A stretch of DNA of 49,128 bases, taken from assembly GCA_903918195.1 (NCBI GenBank), contig CAIXDS010000121.1, forward strand, positions 1 through 49,128, given 5' to 3'. Source of the DNA: an uncultured Acetobacteraceae bacterium. Lineage in GTDB: Bacteria > Pseudomonadota > Alphaproteobacteria > Acetobacterales > Acetobacteraceae. The first letter of the stretch is position 1, and every line of letters begins with the position of its first letter. Of the stretch, positions 15,735-22,875 are shown in pieces. The notes beneath the pieces are model-generated. The model worked only from the letters and a program-made list of their open reading frames with translations, ran no database searches and was not told the DNA's origin. The translations under genes and the position numbers were made by a program.

Positions 15735-16496
15735 CTATCCCGCGGCCAGGTACGCCTCCAGCACCGCGGCGAAGCCGGACGGGTTGTCGGCGTGCACCCA
15801 GTGCCCAGCCTCCTTCACCGTGACGAAGCGGGCGCGGGGAAACAAGGCGCGGATGGCCGCGCGGTGCTCCGGGCGGATGTAGTCCGAGCGCGCGCCGGCA
15901 ACGAACAGGGTCGGCCCCGCATACGGGGCGGCGGCGGGTTCCGACCAGTCCTCCAGCCCCGGTAGCGCCGCGGTGATGGCGGGCAGGTCGATGCGCCAGT
16001 TCGGCACAGCACCGAAGCGCAGGTTTTGCAGCAGGAAGGCGCGCACGCCCGGTGCCGCAGCATCGGCCAGCGCGGCATCCGCCTGCGCCCGCGTCAGGCC
16101 GGGATGCAGCGGAATCGCCGCCATGGCCCGCGCGAGGTCGCGGAATCCCGGCGGATAGCGCACCGGCGCGATGTCACTGACCAGCAGACGCGCGACGGCT
16201 TCAGGGGCCTGCAGCGCCGCCACCATCGCTACCTTGCCGCCCATGGAATGACCGACCAGCGCGCAGGGCAGCTTGTCGCGGGTGCGCAACGTCTCCACCA
16301 CGTCGCCGGCCATGGCGGCATAGGACATGTCCGGCGCGTGCCCGCTCGCGCCGTGGTTGCGCAGGTCGAGCGCGATCACCCGGTGGGTGGCGGACAGGCG
16401 GCGCTGGATTGTGGCGAAATTGGCAGCCTGTCCGAACAGCCCGTGCAGCAACGCCACCGGCGCGCCCGTGCCCGATTCCACCGAATGCAGGATCAT
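15735..16496 (-). CDS. Alpha/beta hydrolase (YbfF-like esterase)
   Basis: 253 residues. The fold starts with VALLHGLFGQAANFATIQRR, where HGLFG forms the oxyanion hole, then LDLRNHGASGHAPDMSY and the nucleophile elbow GHSMGG (about residues 82-87). The acid residue is in the ARSDYIRPEH region and the catalytic His in EAGHWVHADNP near the C-terminus. This pattern matches YbfF-type acyl-CoA thioesterase/esterases. It is transcribed in the same direction as, and 39 bases after, the quinone oxidoreductase gene, so the two may be cotranscribed. Confidence 0.9.
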   Translation of the reverse strand: MILHSVESGTGAPVALLHGLFGQAANFATIQRRLSATHRVIALDLRNHGASGHAPDMSYAAMAGDVVETLRTRDKLPCALVGHSMGGKVAMVAALQAPEAVARLLVSDIAPVRYPPGFRDLARAMAAIPLHPGLTRAQADAALADAAAPGVRAFLLQNLRFGAVPNWRIDLPAITAALPGLEDWSEPAAAPYAGPTLFVAGARSDYIRPEHRAAIRALFPRARFVTVKEAGHWVHADNPSGFAAVLEAYLAAG

Positions 16497-16535
16497 CGCC
16501 GCCGCCCCGGCCAGACGCGGCTCAGCCCGCCGCCC

Positions 16536-17543
16536 TCAAGCGGCGACGGACAGCATTATTTTGCCGATATGGGCGCTGCTCTCCATCAGCGCATGCGCCA
16601 CCGCCGCCTCGGCCAGCGGAAACACCTGGTGGATCACCGGCAGGCAACGCCCTTCGTCGAGCAGCGGCCATACCTGCGCGCGCAGCGCCTCGGCGATCGC
16701 GCCCTTCTGCGCCGTGCTGCGTGGCCGCATGGTCGAGCCGGTGACGGTCAGGCGCTTGGTCATGATCGGCATCAGGTCGAGGGTTTCCACCTTCGAGCCG
16801 CCGAGGAAGGCGATGATCACCAGCCGCCCATCCAGCGCCAGGCAGCGCAGGTTGCGCGGGAAGTAGCTGGCGCCCACCATGTCCAGCACCACGTCCACCC
16901 CGCGTTTGCCCGTCAGGCGCTGGATTTCGACCAGAAAATCCTGGGTGCGGTAGTTGATGGCCGCATCCGCGCCGAGCTTCAGGCAGGCCGCCACCTTCTC
17001 GTCCGAGCCGGCGGTGGCATAGACGGTGGCGCCGAACGCCTTGGCCAGTTGCAGCGCGGTGACGCCGATGCCGGAGGTGCCGCCATGCACCAGCAGCGAT
17101 TCGCCCGCGACAAGCCGACCGAGCATGAACAGATTGGCCCAGACGGTGAAATACGTCTCCGGCAGCGCCGCCGCCCGCAGCGCGTCGAAGCCGCGCGGCC
17201 AGGGCAGCGCCTGCGCCGCCGGGGCCGTGCAGTACTCCGCATAGCCGCCGCCATTGGTCAGCGCACAGACGCGGTCGCCGACCCGGTACTGGGCCACCGC
17301 CGCGCCGGTCGCCACCACCTCACCGGCCACCTCCAGCCCCAGCACCGGGCTGGCGCCTTGCGGCGGCGGATACAGGCCGAGCCGCTGCTGCACGTCCGGC
17401 CGGTTCACCCCGGCGGCCAGCACGCGGATCAGCACCTCGTCGGCGCGGGGCACCGGCAGCGGGCCGATGGCTGGTTGCAGCACCTCCGGCCCGCCGGCGC
17501 CGGCGGCGGCGGCGATGAAATTCATGCTGGTTGGCAAAATCAT
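16536..17543 (-). CDS. NAD(P)H:quinone oxidoreductase, zinc-independent medium-chain dehydrogenase family (PIG3-like)
   Basis: 335 residues. The GroES-like N-terminal part has [20 protein letters not shown] and [18 protein letters not shown] (about residues 38-78), typical of the PIG3/TP53I3 clade, followed by the nucleotide-binding loop [20 protein letters not shown] (about 150-169). The zinc-ligand cysteines of alcohol dehydrogenases are missing, as expected for quinone reductases. GAGGGG before the ATG at 17543 supports that start; Met7 is an alternative. It diverges from the HcnABC-like fusion gene; the gap holds a truncated repeat and a tiny ORF. Confidence 0.9.
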   Translation of the reverse strand: MILPTSMNFIAAAAGAGGPEVLQPAIGPLPVPRADEVLIRVLAAGVNRPDVQQRLGLYPPPQGASPVLGLEVAGEVVATGAAVAQYRVGDRVCALTNGGGYAEYCTAPAAQALPWPRGFDALRAAALPETYFTVWANLFMLGRLVAGESLLVHGGTSGIGVTALQLAKAFGATVYATAGSDEKVAACLKLGADAAINYRTQDFLVEIQRLTGKRGVDVVLDMVGASYFPRNLRCLALDGRLVIIAFLGGSKVETLDLMPIMTKRLTVTGSTMRPRSTAQKGAIAEALRAQVWPLLDEGRCLPVIHQVFPLAEAAVAHALMESSAHIGKIMLSVAA

Positions 17544-17597
17544 GCGGGCGCCCCTCTGTCCACGCCGCAGGCTTCAGCCTGGCGGTGCCCGGCGTCA

Positions 17598-17623
17598 AGC
17601 AAGGAAGGCCCTCGGAACCCATT
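17598..17623 (+). repeat. Truncated copy of the dispersed hairpin repeat
   Basis: GCAAGGAAGGCCCTCGGAAC followed by CCATTCC keeps the AAGGAAGG start and the GGAACCCATTCC end of the family, but lacks the first stem-loop. It sits directly downstream of the 36-codon minus-strand ORF. Confidence 0.55.
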
Positions 17624-17626
17624 CCA

Positions 17627-17737
17627 TTACGGCATGCGTCGCGCCTGGATCGCCTGCTCGAACGCATAGGCCAGCCGTGCCTCGATCGTCGCGTTCTCCA
17701 CCCCCATCGAGGCCTCCCTCGCCGCGGCCGAGGGCAT
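17627..17737 (-). CDS. Possible 36-residue small protein or gene remnant
   Basis: The frame starts at an ATG with GGAG 11 bases upstream and ends in TAA. The product begins MPSAAAREASMGVENATIEA and continues with an amphipathic helix-like stretch, RLAYAFEQAIQARRMP. Its stop codon lies right beside a truncated dispersed repeat, the same placement seen after several real genes in this window. It could be a genuine small protein or the end of a lost gene. I recognise no family. Confidence 0.28.
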   Translation of the reverse strand: MPSAAAREASMGVENATIEARLAYAFEQAIQARRMP

Positions 17738-17874
17738 GCTTGCAGCCGCTCCGCCCGTGGGCAAGCCGATCCGGCCCGTCGCACCATCTTGCCTTCCCCG
17801 CCCGGCGCGGCCAGCCTGCCGCGCCGCGCGCGTTGCGGCAATGCAACCAATTCCCCGCCCCGCAAGGACAGGTG

Positions 17875-20787
17875 ATGCGCCTCACCCACCCCGCCATCCG
17901 CCCCGCCGGCACCACGGTCACCATCCGCTTCGAGGGGCGCGAAATCGCCGCCCAGGCGGGCGAGACGGTGGCCGCGGCACTGTCCGCTTCCGGCATCGTC
18001 GCCTTCCGCCGCACCGCCTCCGGCGCGCCGCGTGGCCTGCATTGCGGCATGGGCGCCTGTTTCGACTGCGTGGTGACAATCGACAGCCGCATCGCCCAGC
18101 GCGCCTGCCGCACGAAGGTGCGGGACGGGATGGAGGTGAGCGGTGCGTTCTCCACCCCCCCTGCCCCGCTCGCCCCCGTTCCCGACACCGCGGACGCGCC
18201 GGAACGAAGCTGCGATGTGCTGGTCGTCGGCGCCGGCCCCGCCGGGCTCTCGGCCGCCATCGCCGCCGCCGAGGCGGGGGCGGCCGTGGTGGTGCTGGAG
18301 GAGTGCGACGCCGCCGGCGGGCAATTCCACAAGCCGCTCGCCGCCAGTCACGCCCACGATGCGCCCGACGCCCAACGCCGCGAAGGCGACGCCCTGCGCC
18401 GCCGCGCCGAGGCTGCCGGGGTCGGCATCGAAACCGGCGCCACGGTCTGGGGGGCGTTCGGCGCGCAGGAGATCGCCGCGGTGGTCACCGGCCGGGCGGT
18501 CACCTTCCGCCCGCGCCGCCTGGTGCTGGCCCCGGGCGCGCATGAGCGCCCGATGCCGCTGCCGGGTTGGACCCTGCCCGGGGTGATAACCACCGGCGCC
18601 CTGCAAAGTCTGGCCCGCGCCCAGCGCGTCGCTCCGGGGCAGCGCGTGCTGGTGGCCGGCAACGGCCCGCTGAACCTGCAACTTGCCTGCGAATTGCTGG
18701 AAAGCGGCGTGCAGGTGGCCGCCGTGGTGGAAGCCGCCCCCCGCCCCGGCCCGGCCGCCATCCGTGCCGCCTGGAGCATGGTCTTCTCCGATTTTTCCCT
18801 GCTGCGCCAAGGTTTTTTCACCCTGCGCCGGTTGCGGCGCGGCGGCGTTCCGGTGTTTTGGGGCAGTAGGGTGCTGGCGCTTGAAGGCCGGGAACGGGTC
18901 GAAGGTGCCCGTATTGCCACGTCCACCGGCGAGCAGCGGATTGAAGCCGACACGGTGGCGCTCCATTGCGGCTTCCAGCCTGAGGTCGGCCTGGCCCGGG
19001 CGCTCGACGTGCCGCACCGCTTTGTCGATGCCGGCCTCGGCTACCTCGCAACCGAAACCACCGCCACCGGACGCACCGATGTCGATGGCGTGTATGCGGT
19101 GGGCGACGGCGCCGAGCTGGGCGGCGCGCGCGTGGCGCTGGCGCGCGGCCGGCTGGCCGGGCTGGCGGTGGCGCGCGAGCTCGGCCTCGCGGCGCCGGAC
19201 GAGCCACGCACGCACGCGGCGTTGCAGCGCGCGACGACATTCCAGGCCGCGCTGGCGGCGCTGTTCCGCGCACCACAAGCCGGGCCGCCCGCCGATGCAA
19301 CCATCATCTGCCGCTGCGAGGAGGTCACTGCGTTGCGGCTGCGCACCGAGATCGCCGGCGGGCTGCGCTCGCTGGCCGCGCTGAAGCGGGCCACGCGCGC
19401 CGGCATGGGGCGCTGCCAGGGACGGTTCTGCGCCGCCAGCATCGCCCGGCTCTGCCCCGATCCACCCGACCCCGAGAGCTTCGCCGCCCCCCGCCTGCCC
19501 ATCCGGCCCGTGCCCGCCGCCGCGCTGATGTTCGAGGCGCCGGAGTTCGAGGCGCCGTTGCTCACCACCCCGACCCTGCCTGCCTTCCGCGTGCCGGTGG
19601 CCGAACTGCCGGTCGAGCACCGGCACACCGGCGTGGCAGTGATCGGCGGCGGCGTGGTTGGCCTCTCCACCGCGTATTTCCTCGCCCGCGAGGGCGCCGA
19701 TGTGCTGGTGATCGACCGCGACGAGGCGGGGCTGGCCGCCAGCACGGCGAATGCCGGCAGCCTGCACGTGCAGCTTCTGTCGTACGATTACGGTTACGCG
19801 GGCATGCCCGAGGATGGCGGCCCCGCCGCCCATACCATGCTGATCGCCCCGCGCAGTATCGAGTTGTGGAAGGGCATTGCCGCCGAGGCCGGCGAGACGC
19901 TCGGCATCTCCACCCAGGGGGGGCTTCTGCTGGCCGACAGCGAGGCCGGGCTGCGCTGGCTGCGGGCCAAAACGGAGATGGAAAAGCGCTGGGGCGTCGA
20001 GACGCATCTGATCGGCCAGAGCGAACTGCGTGCCCTCGCCCCCACCCTGTCGCATGACCTGCTCGGCGCGGTGTTCTGCCCGGCTGAGGGCCGCATCGAT
20101 CCGCTGCGCGGCACCCTGGCGTTATCGCGCCTGGCCCGGACACATGGTGCCCGGCTGCTCCGCGGCGCCGAGGTGGTCAGCATCGCGCGCGAGGGCGCGA
20201 TCTGGCGGGTGCGGACCACGCGCGGCACCGTTATCGCCGGGCGCGTGGTGAACTGCGCCGGCGCCTGGGGGGCACGCATCGGCGATATGGTGGGGCTCGA
20301 CCTGCCCGTGACCGCTACGGTGCAGCAAGTCATCGTGACCGAGCCGGCCCCGCCGATTGTCGATCACCTGGTGGCGCTGGCGCAGCGCCACCTCTCGCTC
20401 AAGCAGCAGGATTGCGGCGCGCTGCTGGTGGGCGGCGGCTGGTTCGGCGGCTACGACCCGAGGGACGGGCGCAGCCGCACCCTGCGCCGCAACATCCAGG
20501 GCAATCTCTGGGTCGGCGGCCGGGTGCTGCCGGCGCTGCGCGGGCTTTCCATCCTGCGCTCCTGGACCGGCATCAACCCGCAGGTGGACCGCGCACCGCT
20601 GCTGGGCGAGGTGCCGGGGCTGGCGGGCTTCTTCAACGCCATCACCGCCAACGGGTTCACGCTCGGCCCGGTGGCCGGGCAGATCACCGCTGCCGCCGTG
20701 CTGGGCCGCGAGGCGCCGGACCCGCGATATACGGTGCAGCGGTTCAACGGTGCCGCGTCGAGAACTCGCCATCCGAACCTGGCATGA
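17875..20787 (+). CDS. Fused HcnABC/opine-dehydrogenase-type flavoenzyme (2Fe-2S, pyridine-nucleotide-type FAD, BFD-like 2Fe-2S and D-amino-acid-oxidase domains)
   Basis: 970 residues. Domain 1 (about 12-95) is a plant-type 2Fe-2S ferredoxin with C57, C62, C65 and C78, as in HcnA. Domain 2 (about 112-440) is a two-dinucleotide flavoprotein as in HcnB, with GAGPAG at 119-124 and AGNGPLNLQL near 261. A BFD-like 2Fe-2S site follows: C479, C481, C514, C519. Domain 3 (about 586-960) is a glycine oxidase/DadA-type FAD enzyme as in HcnC, with GGGVVG at 591-596. Related systems (hydrogen cyanide synthase, octopine/nopaline oxidase, D-hydroxyproline dehydrogenase) use separate subunits. The ATG at 17875 has AAGGA six bases upstream; the frame before it is antisense to the quinone reductase. 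Confidence 0.9.
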   Translation: MRLTHPAIRPAGTTVTIRFEGREIAAQAGETVAAALSASGIVAFRRTASGAPRGLHCGMGACFDCVVTIDSRIAQRACRTKVRDGMEVSGAFSTPPAPLAPVPDTADAPERSCDVLVVGAGPAGLSAAIAAAEAGAAVVVLEECDAAGGQFHKPLAASHAHDAPDAQRREGDALRRRAEAAGVGIETGATVWGAFGAQEIAAVVTGRAVTFRPRRLVLAPGAHERPMPLPGWTLPGVITTGALQSLARAQRVAPGQRVLVAGNGPLNLQLACELLESGVQVAAVVEAAPRPGPAAIRAAWSMVFSDFSLLRQGFFTLRRLRRGGVPVFWGSRVLALEGRERVEGARIATSTGEQRIEADTVALHCGFQPEVGLARALDVPHRFVDAGLGYLATETTATGRTDVDGVYAVGDGAELGGARVALARGRLAGLAVARELGLAAPDEPRTHAALQRATTFQAALAALFRAPQAGPPADATIICRCEEVTALRLRTEIAGGLRSLAALKRATRAGMGRCQGRFCAASIARLCPDPPDPESFAAPRLPIRPVPAAALMFEAPEFEAPLLTTPTLPAFRVPVAELPVEHRHTGVAVIGGGVVGLSTAYFLAREGADVLVIDRDEAGLAASTANAGSLHVQLLSYDYGYAGMPEDGGPAAHTMLIAPRSIELWKGIAAEAGETLGISTQGGLLLADSEAGLRWLRAKTEMEKRWGVETHLIGQSELRALAPTLSHDLLGAVFCPAEGRIDPLRGTLALSRLARTHGARLLRGAEVVSIAREGAIWRVRTTRGTVIAGRVVNCAGAWGARIGDMVGLDLPVTATVQQVIVTEPAPPIVDHLVALAQRHLSLKQQDCGALLVGGGWFGGYDPRDGRSRTLRRNIQGNLWVGGRVLPALRGLSILRSWTGINPQVDRAPLLGEVPGLAGFFNAITANGFTLGPVAGQITAAAVLGREAPDPRYTVQRFNGAASRTRHPNLA

Positions 20788-21079
20788 GCCAGACCAGGGC
20801 CAGCGAGGCCGGAAGTTCAATCGGAATAACGTCGCGCCGATCGCCAACATGAACCCGCTCTTACCAAGCATATTAGTGCATCACTGAAATACTTTCTTTC
20901 CGGCAGGTGGTGATCAGTTGACGGTTACGGTGACGAAGGCGGCACTCGGTTTTCAGCCGTTTTGATGGGTTGGTACGATTCTGGTAAAATAGACAATAAT
21001 AAACTCCTAAAACAACGCAACTTAACACTACAGATTCCCCTGCTATCTGCTTATCAGGCGATATCGTAGACTATCTCGT

Positions 21080-21167
21080 ATATTAAAAGCCTTGAACTCT
21101 TCCGGTGCAAGGGCTCAAGAAAGCTTTGAAAAAGCATAGATATTAGAGGTCAAAGTTCTCATTTTAC
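21080..21167 (-). repeat. Repeat R1, copy 1
   Basis: AAAAGCC..CTCTTCC..GGGCTCAAGAAAGC, then GTCAAAGTTCTCATTTTAC, matches 21588-21682 base for base at most positions. The hairpin arms are decayed in this copy (AACTCTTCC against AAGGGCTC), so it is probably an old duplicate of the terminator module behind the peptide gene. Confidence 0.6.
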
Positions 21168-21264
21168 CCAGACGCGAGCAACTCAGACTACGGGGTCGTG
21201 TTCAGGGTCGGGGCCCCTTTGACGGGGGTCGGGGTCGGGCTGTATCCGCGCTCCTGCTCTTTGC

Positions 21265-21361
21265 GGATTTGCGGTCAGGCCGGACCTGCCCGACGTCGTC
21301 CCTGCCCGAGCGTGCCGTTCCTGAGCAGTCCTGGTCTGGCGTATGTCACTCGCACTTGCGT
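21265..21361. repeat. Repeat R2, copy 1
   Basis: About 97 bases aligned with 22397-22497. The shared core is GTCGTCCCTGCCC, followed by GCCGTTCCT.AGCAGT and GGTC.GGC.T. Outside this core, identity falls. No coding function is evident. Confidence 0.6.
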
Positions 21362-21439
21362 GTTCGGCCCCGCGCGGAACCCGCCCCTCGCAAAAGCCAT
21401 CAGGGGGTGGACGGTTCCAGCCGTCACGCCCCGCCCTCG

Positions 21440-21562
21440 CGGGGTCGGCCCGCGTAAGAAACATGTCGCAGCAGGGCACCCGCGCGCCCTCGATCTCGAA
21501 GCGAAACGCCGCCCGCGTTCGCAGCACGGTGGGAGCAGGGCCACCAGCCGGCCCCGTCGTTA
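21440..21562 (-). pseudogene. Decayed copy of the 3' end of the Rieske/ferric-reductase-like gene
   Basis: The segment aligns without gaps (offset about 1452) to 22892-23014, the end of the gene at 22872-24650; CCCTCGATCTCGA and TAAGAAA are identical. Translated on the minus strand it reads FRFEIEGARV..CDMFLTRADPAR, against LRVEIEGTLERRGDLFLMRADPDR in the intact protein. Only the last 40 or so codons remain, with no start and no upstream domains, so it is a relic of a duplicated or replaced copy. Confidence 0.65.
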
Positions 21563-21587
21563 TCAAGAAATTCTGACAACAAAAGCA

Positions 21588-21682
21588 AATATTAATAAAA
21601 GCCTGGGCTCTTCCCCCGGGGGGAAGAGCCCAAGAAAGCCTTCAATAAGCGCGGATTTTGGCAGTCGAAGTTCTTGTTTTAC
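21588..21682 (-). repeat. Repeat R1, copy 2 (contains the peptide-gene terminator)
   Basis: It shares AAAGCC, the CTCTTCC stem, CCAAGAAAGC and GTCGAAGTTCTTGTTTTAC with 21080-21167. In this copy the hairpin is perfect. It lies immediately downstream of the peptide precursor gene, which suggests that a second copy of a similar gene may once have preceded copy 1. Confidence 0.6.
21605..21631 (-). terminator. Rho-independent terminator of the peptide precursor gene
   Basis: GGGCTCTTCCCCC and GGGGGAAGAGCCC form a near-continuous 11-13 base-pair stem. On the minus strand it is followed by AGGCTTTTATTAATATTT, a T-rich tail. It begins about 60 bases after the precursor stop codon. Confidence 0.75.
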
Positions 21683-21692
21683 ACAAGTTACT

Positions 21693-21908
21693 TCAGGCCT
21701 TGCAGGGACTCGGATGGCAGACGGGTTCCGGCTTGCAGACGACCGGCGGCTTACATTCGTGCACCGGATCACAGATGTGCACTGGCTTGCATTCGTGCAC
21801 CGGCTCACAGATGTGCTTCGGCTCACAGATGGGCTTCGGCGCGCAGGAAGTGCCACCAGACACTGCGTCGAGGTCGGCGTCGGTCAGTTCAACCAGGAAT
21901 TGGCTCAT
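21693..21908 (-). CDS. Putative secreted peptide precursor: double-glycine leader and Cys-every-six core
   Basis: 71 residues. The leader MSQFLVELTDADLDAVSGG ends in Gly18-Gly19 and has the acidic/hydrophobic spacing (L-x3-D-L-x2-V-S-G-G) of bacteriocin-type leaders cut by C39 peptidase transporters. The 52-residue core has nine cysteines at 22, 28, 34, 40, 46, 52, 58, 64 and 69, eight of them exactly six apart. The repeated hexad is C-[EKD]-P-x-H-x, with His at 32, 38, 44 and 50 two residues before the next Cys. GGAGG five bases before the ATG at 21908 fixes the start. No maturation gene adjoins it. The core could bind metal, form disulfides, or be modified; function is unknown. Confidence 0.8.
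   Translation of the reverse strand: MSQFLVELTDADLDAVSGGTSCAPKPICEPKHICEPVHECKPVHICDPVHECKPPVVCKPEPVCHPSPCKA
21754..21839 (-). repeat. Tandem 18/36-base repeats inside the peptide core
   Basis: A 27-base stretch starting CATTCGTGCACCGG at 21754 recurs at 21790 with one difference, exactly 36 bases away. CTCACAGATG[T/G]GCTTCGG at 21804 is repeated in tandem at 21822. Each 18 bases encode one C-x-P-x-H-x hexad, so the core appears to have grown by duplication. Confidence 0.8.
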
Positions 21909-21955
21909 GGGAACCTCCAAAAGGTGGGACCTAAGCTTCCAGGCTCAGGCAGCAA

Positions 21956-21985
21956 ATATTAGTTAAGCGCCAACAGAAACCTCAA
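21956..21985 (-). promoter_or_regulatory. Candidate promoter of the peptide precursor gene
   Basis: On the minus strand, TTGAGG (21985-21980) is followed after 18 bases by TAATAT (21961-21956), a reasonable sigma-70 pair in an AT-rich stretch. The predicted leader is about 40 bases before the ATG at 21908. Confidence 0.4.
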
Positions 21986-22202
21986 GGTGGAAAAGCATTT
22001 ATAACACGGAAGTGAATTTTTAAGGAAACAGTGTCATAACGTGAACGTGAACTTTCCGCGCGCAAGCTCGTCTGATACGAATGTTGGCTGAATTTTTTAC
22101 AAGTATTACTGCATTTATATTATATTTAACGAAATAAAATTGTGAAAACTTCGCCGGCTGCAGCAACGCTCGAAAACCCGTTAATATCAAAAGATTCACA
22201 TT

Positions 22203-22224
22203 GCTGCGCGGACATCCGCGCAGC
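22203..22224. repeat. Short inverted repeat in the AT-rich island
   Basis: GCTGCGCGG, four bases (ACAT), then CCGCGCAGC form a nine-base-pair hairpin in otherwise gene-free DNA between the peptide gene and the redox operon. No T-tract follows, and its role is unclear. Confidence 0.45.
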
Positions 22225-22396
22225 CGATGGGCCAGACCAGAACGGATCGACTCCTCCTTTCTGGAAGACGATTTTCGCTGACCAATCGCCGTCACCCGCG
22301 CGCACTCGGTCCGTATTCCGGTCCGGCAATCGTCCTGTCCGACTTCGCATCGGCGATCCAGGTTCCCGGACAACACAACCTCGGCCATCAAAGGTT

Positions 22397-22497
22397 CGAT
22401 TTGGGGTCAAGCTGCAAGTGCCGGATGTCGTCCCTGCCCCACGGGGGCCGTTCCTTAGCAGTTTTGGTCCGGCATGGGTAAATCGCAGTTCCGTGCG
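22397..22497. repeat. Repeat R2, copy 2
   Basis: Aligned to 21265-21361 over about 100 bases, sharing GTCGTCCCTGCCC and GCCGTTCCT.AGCAGT. Together with R1 it shows that the island contains duplicated modules flanking the peptide gene. The rest of 21909-22629 shows no gene I can support. Confidence 0.6.
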
Positions 22498-22629
22498 TGA
22501 CGATCCGGGCGCACGGGCGGATGCGGGATGAATGCAGCAACGACTCAACCTTCGCGAGCAGGAGATATGATCGCGAATGTGTGGCCGGCAGCAGACAGGC
22601 GGGCTGTGGCCCGCACGAGCCAAGGCTAT

Positions 22630-22692
22630 CAAGGAAGAAAGGCCAGGGGCTCTGCCCCTGGACCCCGCTAAGGGCAGAGCCCTTAGAACCCA
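22630..22692 (+). repeat. Dispersed GC-rich hairpin repeat, copy 3
   Basis: AAGGAAGAAAGGCCAGGGGC begins the element; the first stem is CCAGGGGC/GCCCCTGG with loop TCT, the second AAGGGC/GCCCTT. It ends AGAACCCA directly at the stop codon of the small membrane protein gene. It is the cleanest copy in this window. Confidence 0.8.
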
Positions 22693-22875
22693 TCACTTTT
22701 CCGGCAATACTCGCGCCGCTACTGTCTCCGCCGCGGCCAGCGCCAGCGCCAGCGCTCCCACACGCACCAATGGATCAAGCTCGTCCAGCCCGATCCACCC
22801 CGCCACCGCCCCGCCGACCATCCAGCCCAGGGCCGCCACCAGCAGCGCCGCCAGGGTGAAACCAACGCGCCTCAT
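22693..22875 (-). CDS. Small membrane protein, last gene of the Rieske/ferric-reductase operon
   Basis: 60 residues with two predicted membrane helices: VGFTLAALLVAALGWMVGGA (about 4-23) and VRVGALALALAAAETVAARV (about 37-56), linked by AGWIGLDELDPL. No known domain. Its ATG overlaps the stop of the Rieske/ferric-reductase gene (ATGA), so it is translated with that gene and probably acts with the membrane complex. The dispersed repeat follows its stop codon. Confidence 0.7.
   Translation of the reverse strand: MRRVGFTLAALLVAALGWMVGGAVAGWIGLDELDPLVRVGALALALAAAETVAARVLPEK

Larger units (their letters stand above)
20788..21692. other. AT-rich, gene-poor accessory segment with diverged repeats
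   Basis: About 900 bases without a convincing gene. The composition drops sharply in GC from about 20870, and stretches such as 20985-21090 are AT-rich. It contains first copies of two repeats (21080-21167 and 21265-21361), a decayed piece of the Rieske/ferric-reductase gene (21440-21562) and the terminator of the peptide gene. The open frames crossing it change composition midway and show no family similarity. Confidence 0.6.

Noticed and set aside
17320..20055. 911-residue antisense open frame across the HcnABC-like gene
   Set aside because: Low-complexity Arg/Gly/Ala-rich translation without family motifs; a by-product of high GC in the third codon position of the real gene.
20880..20925. 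Similarity of CACTGAAATACTTTCTTTCC to the sequence near 41846 (CACTGAAAGAGTACTTTTTC)
   Set aside because: The match is short and gapped; not enough to call a repeat family.
21754..21839. Regular 18/36-base repeats considered as a CRISPR array
   Set aside because: Repeats are adjacent with no unique spacers, lie inside a coding frame with a leader and RBS, and no cas genes are present.
22126..22632. 168-residue minus-strand frame in the AT-rich island
   Set aside because: Composition changes along the frame, it crosses repeat R2 and intergenic AT-rich DNA, and no homology is seen.
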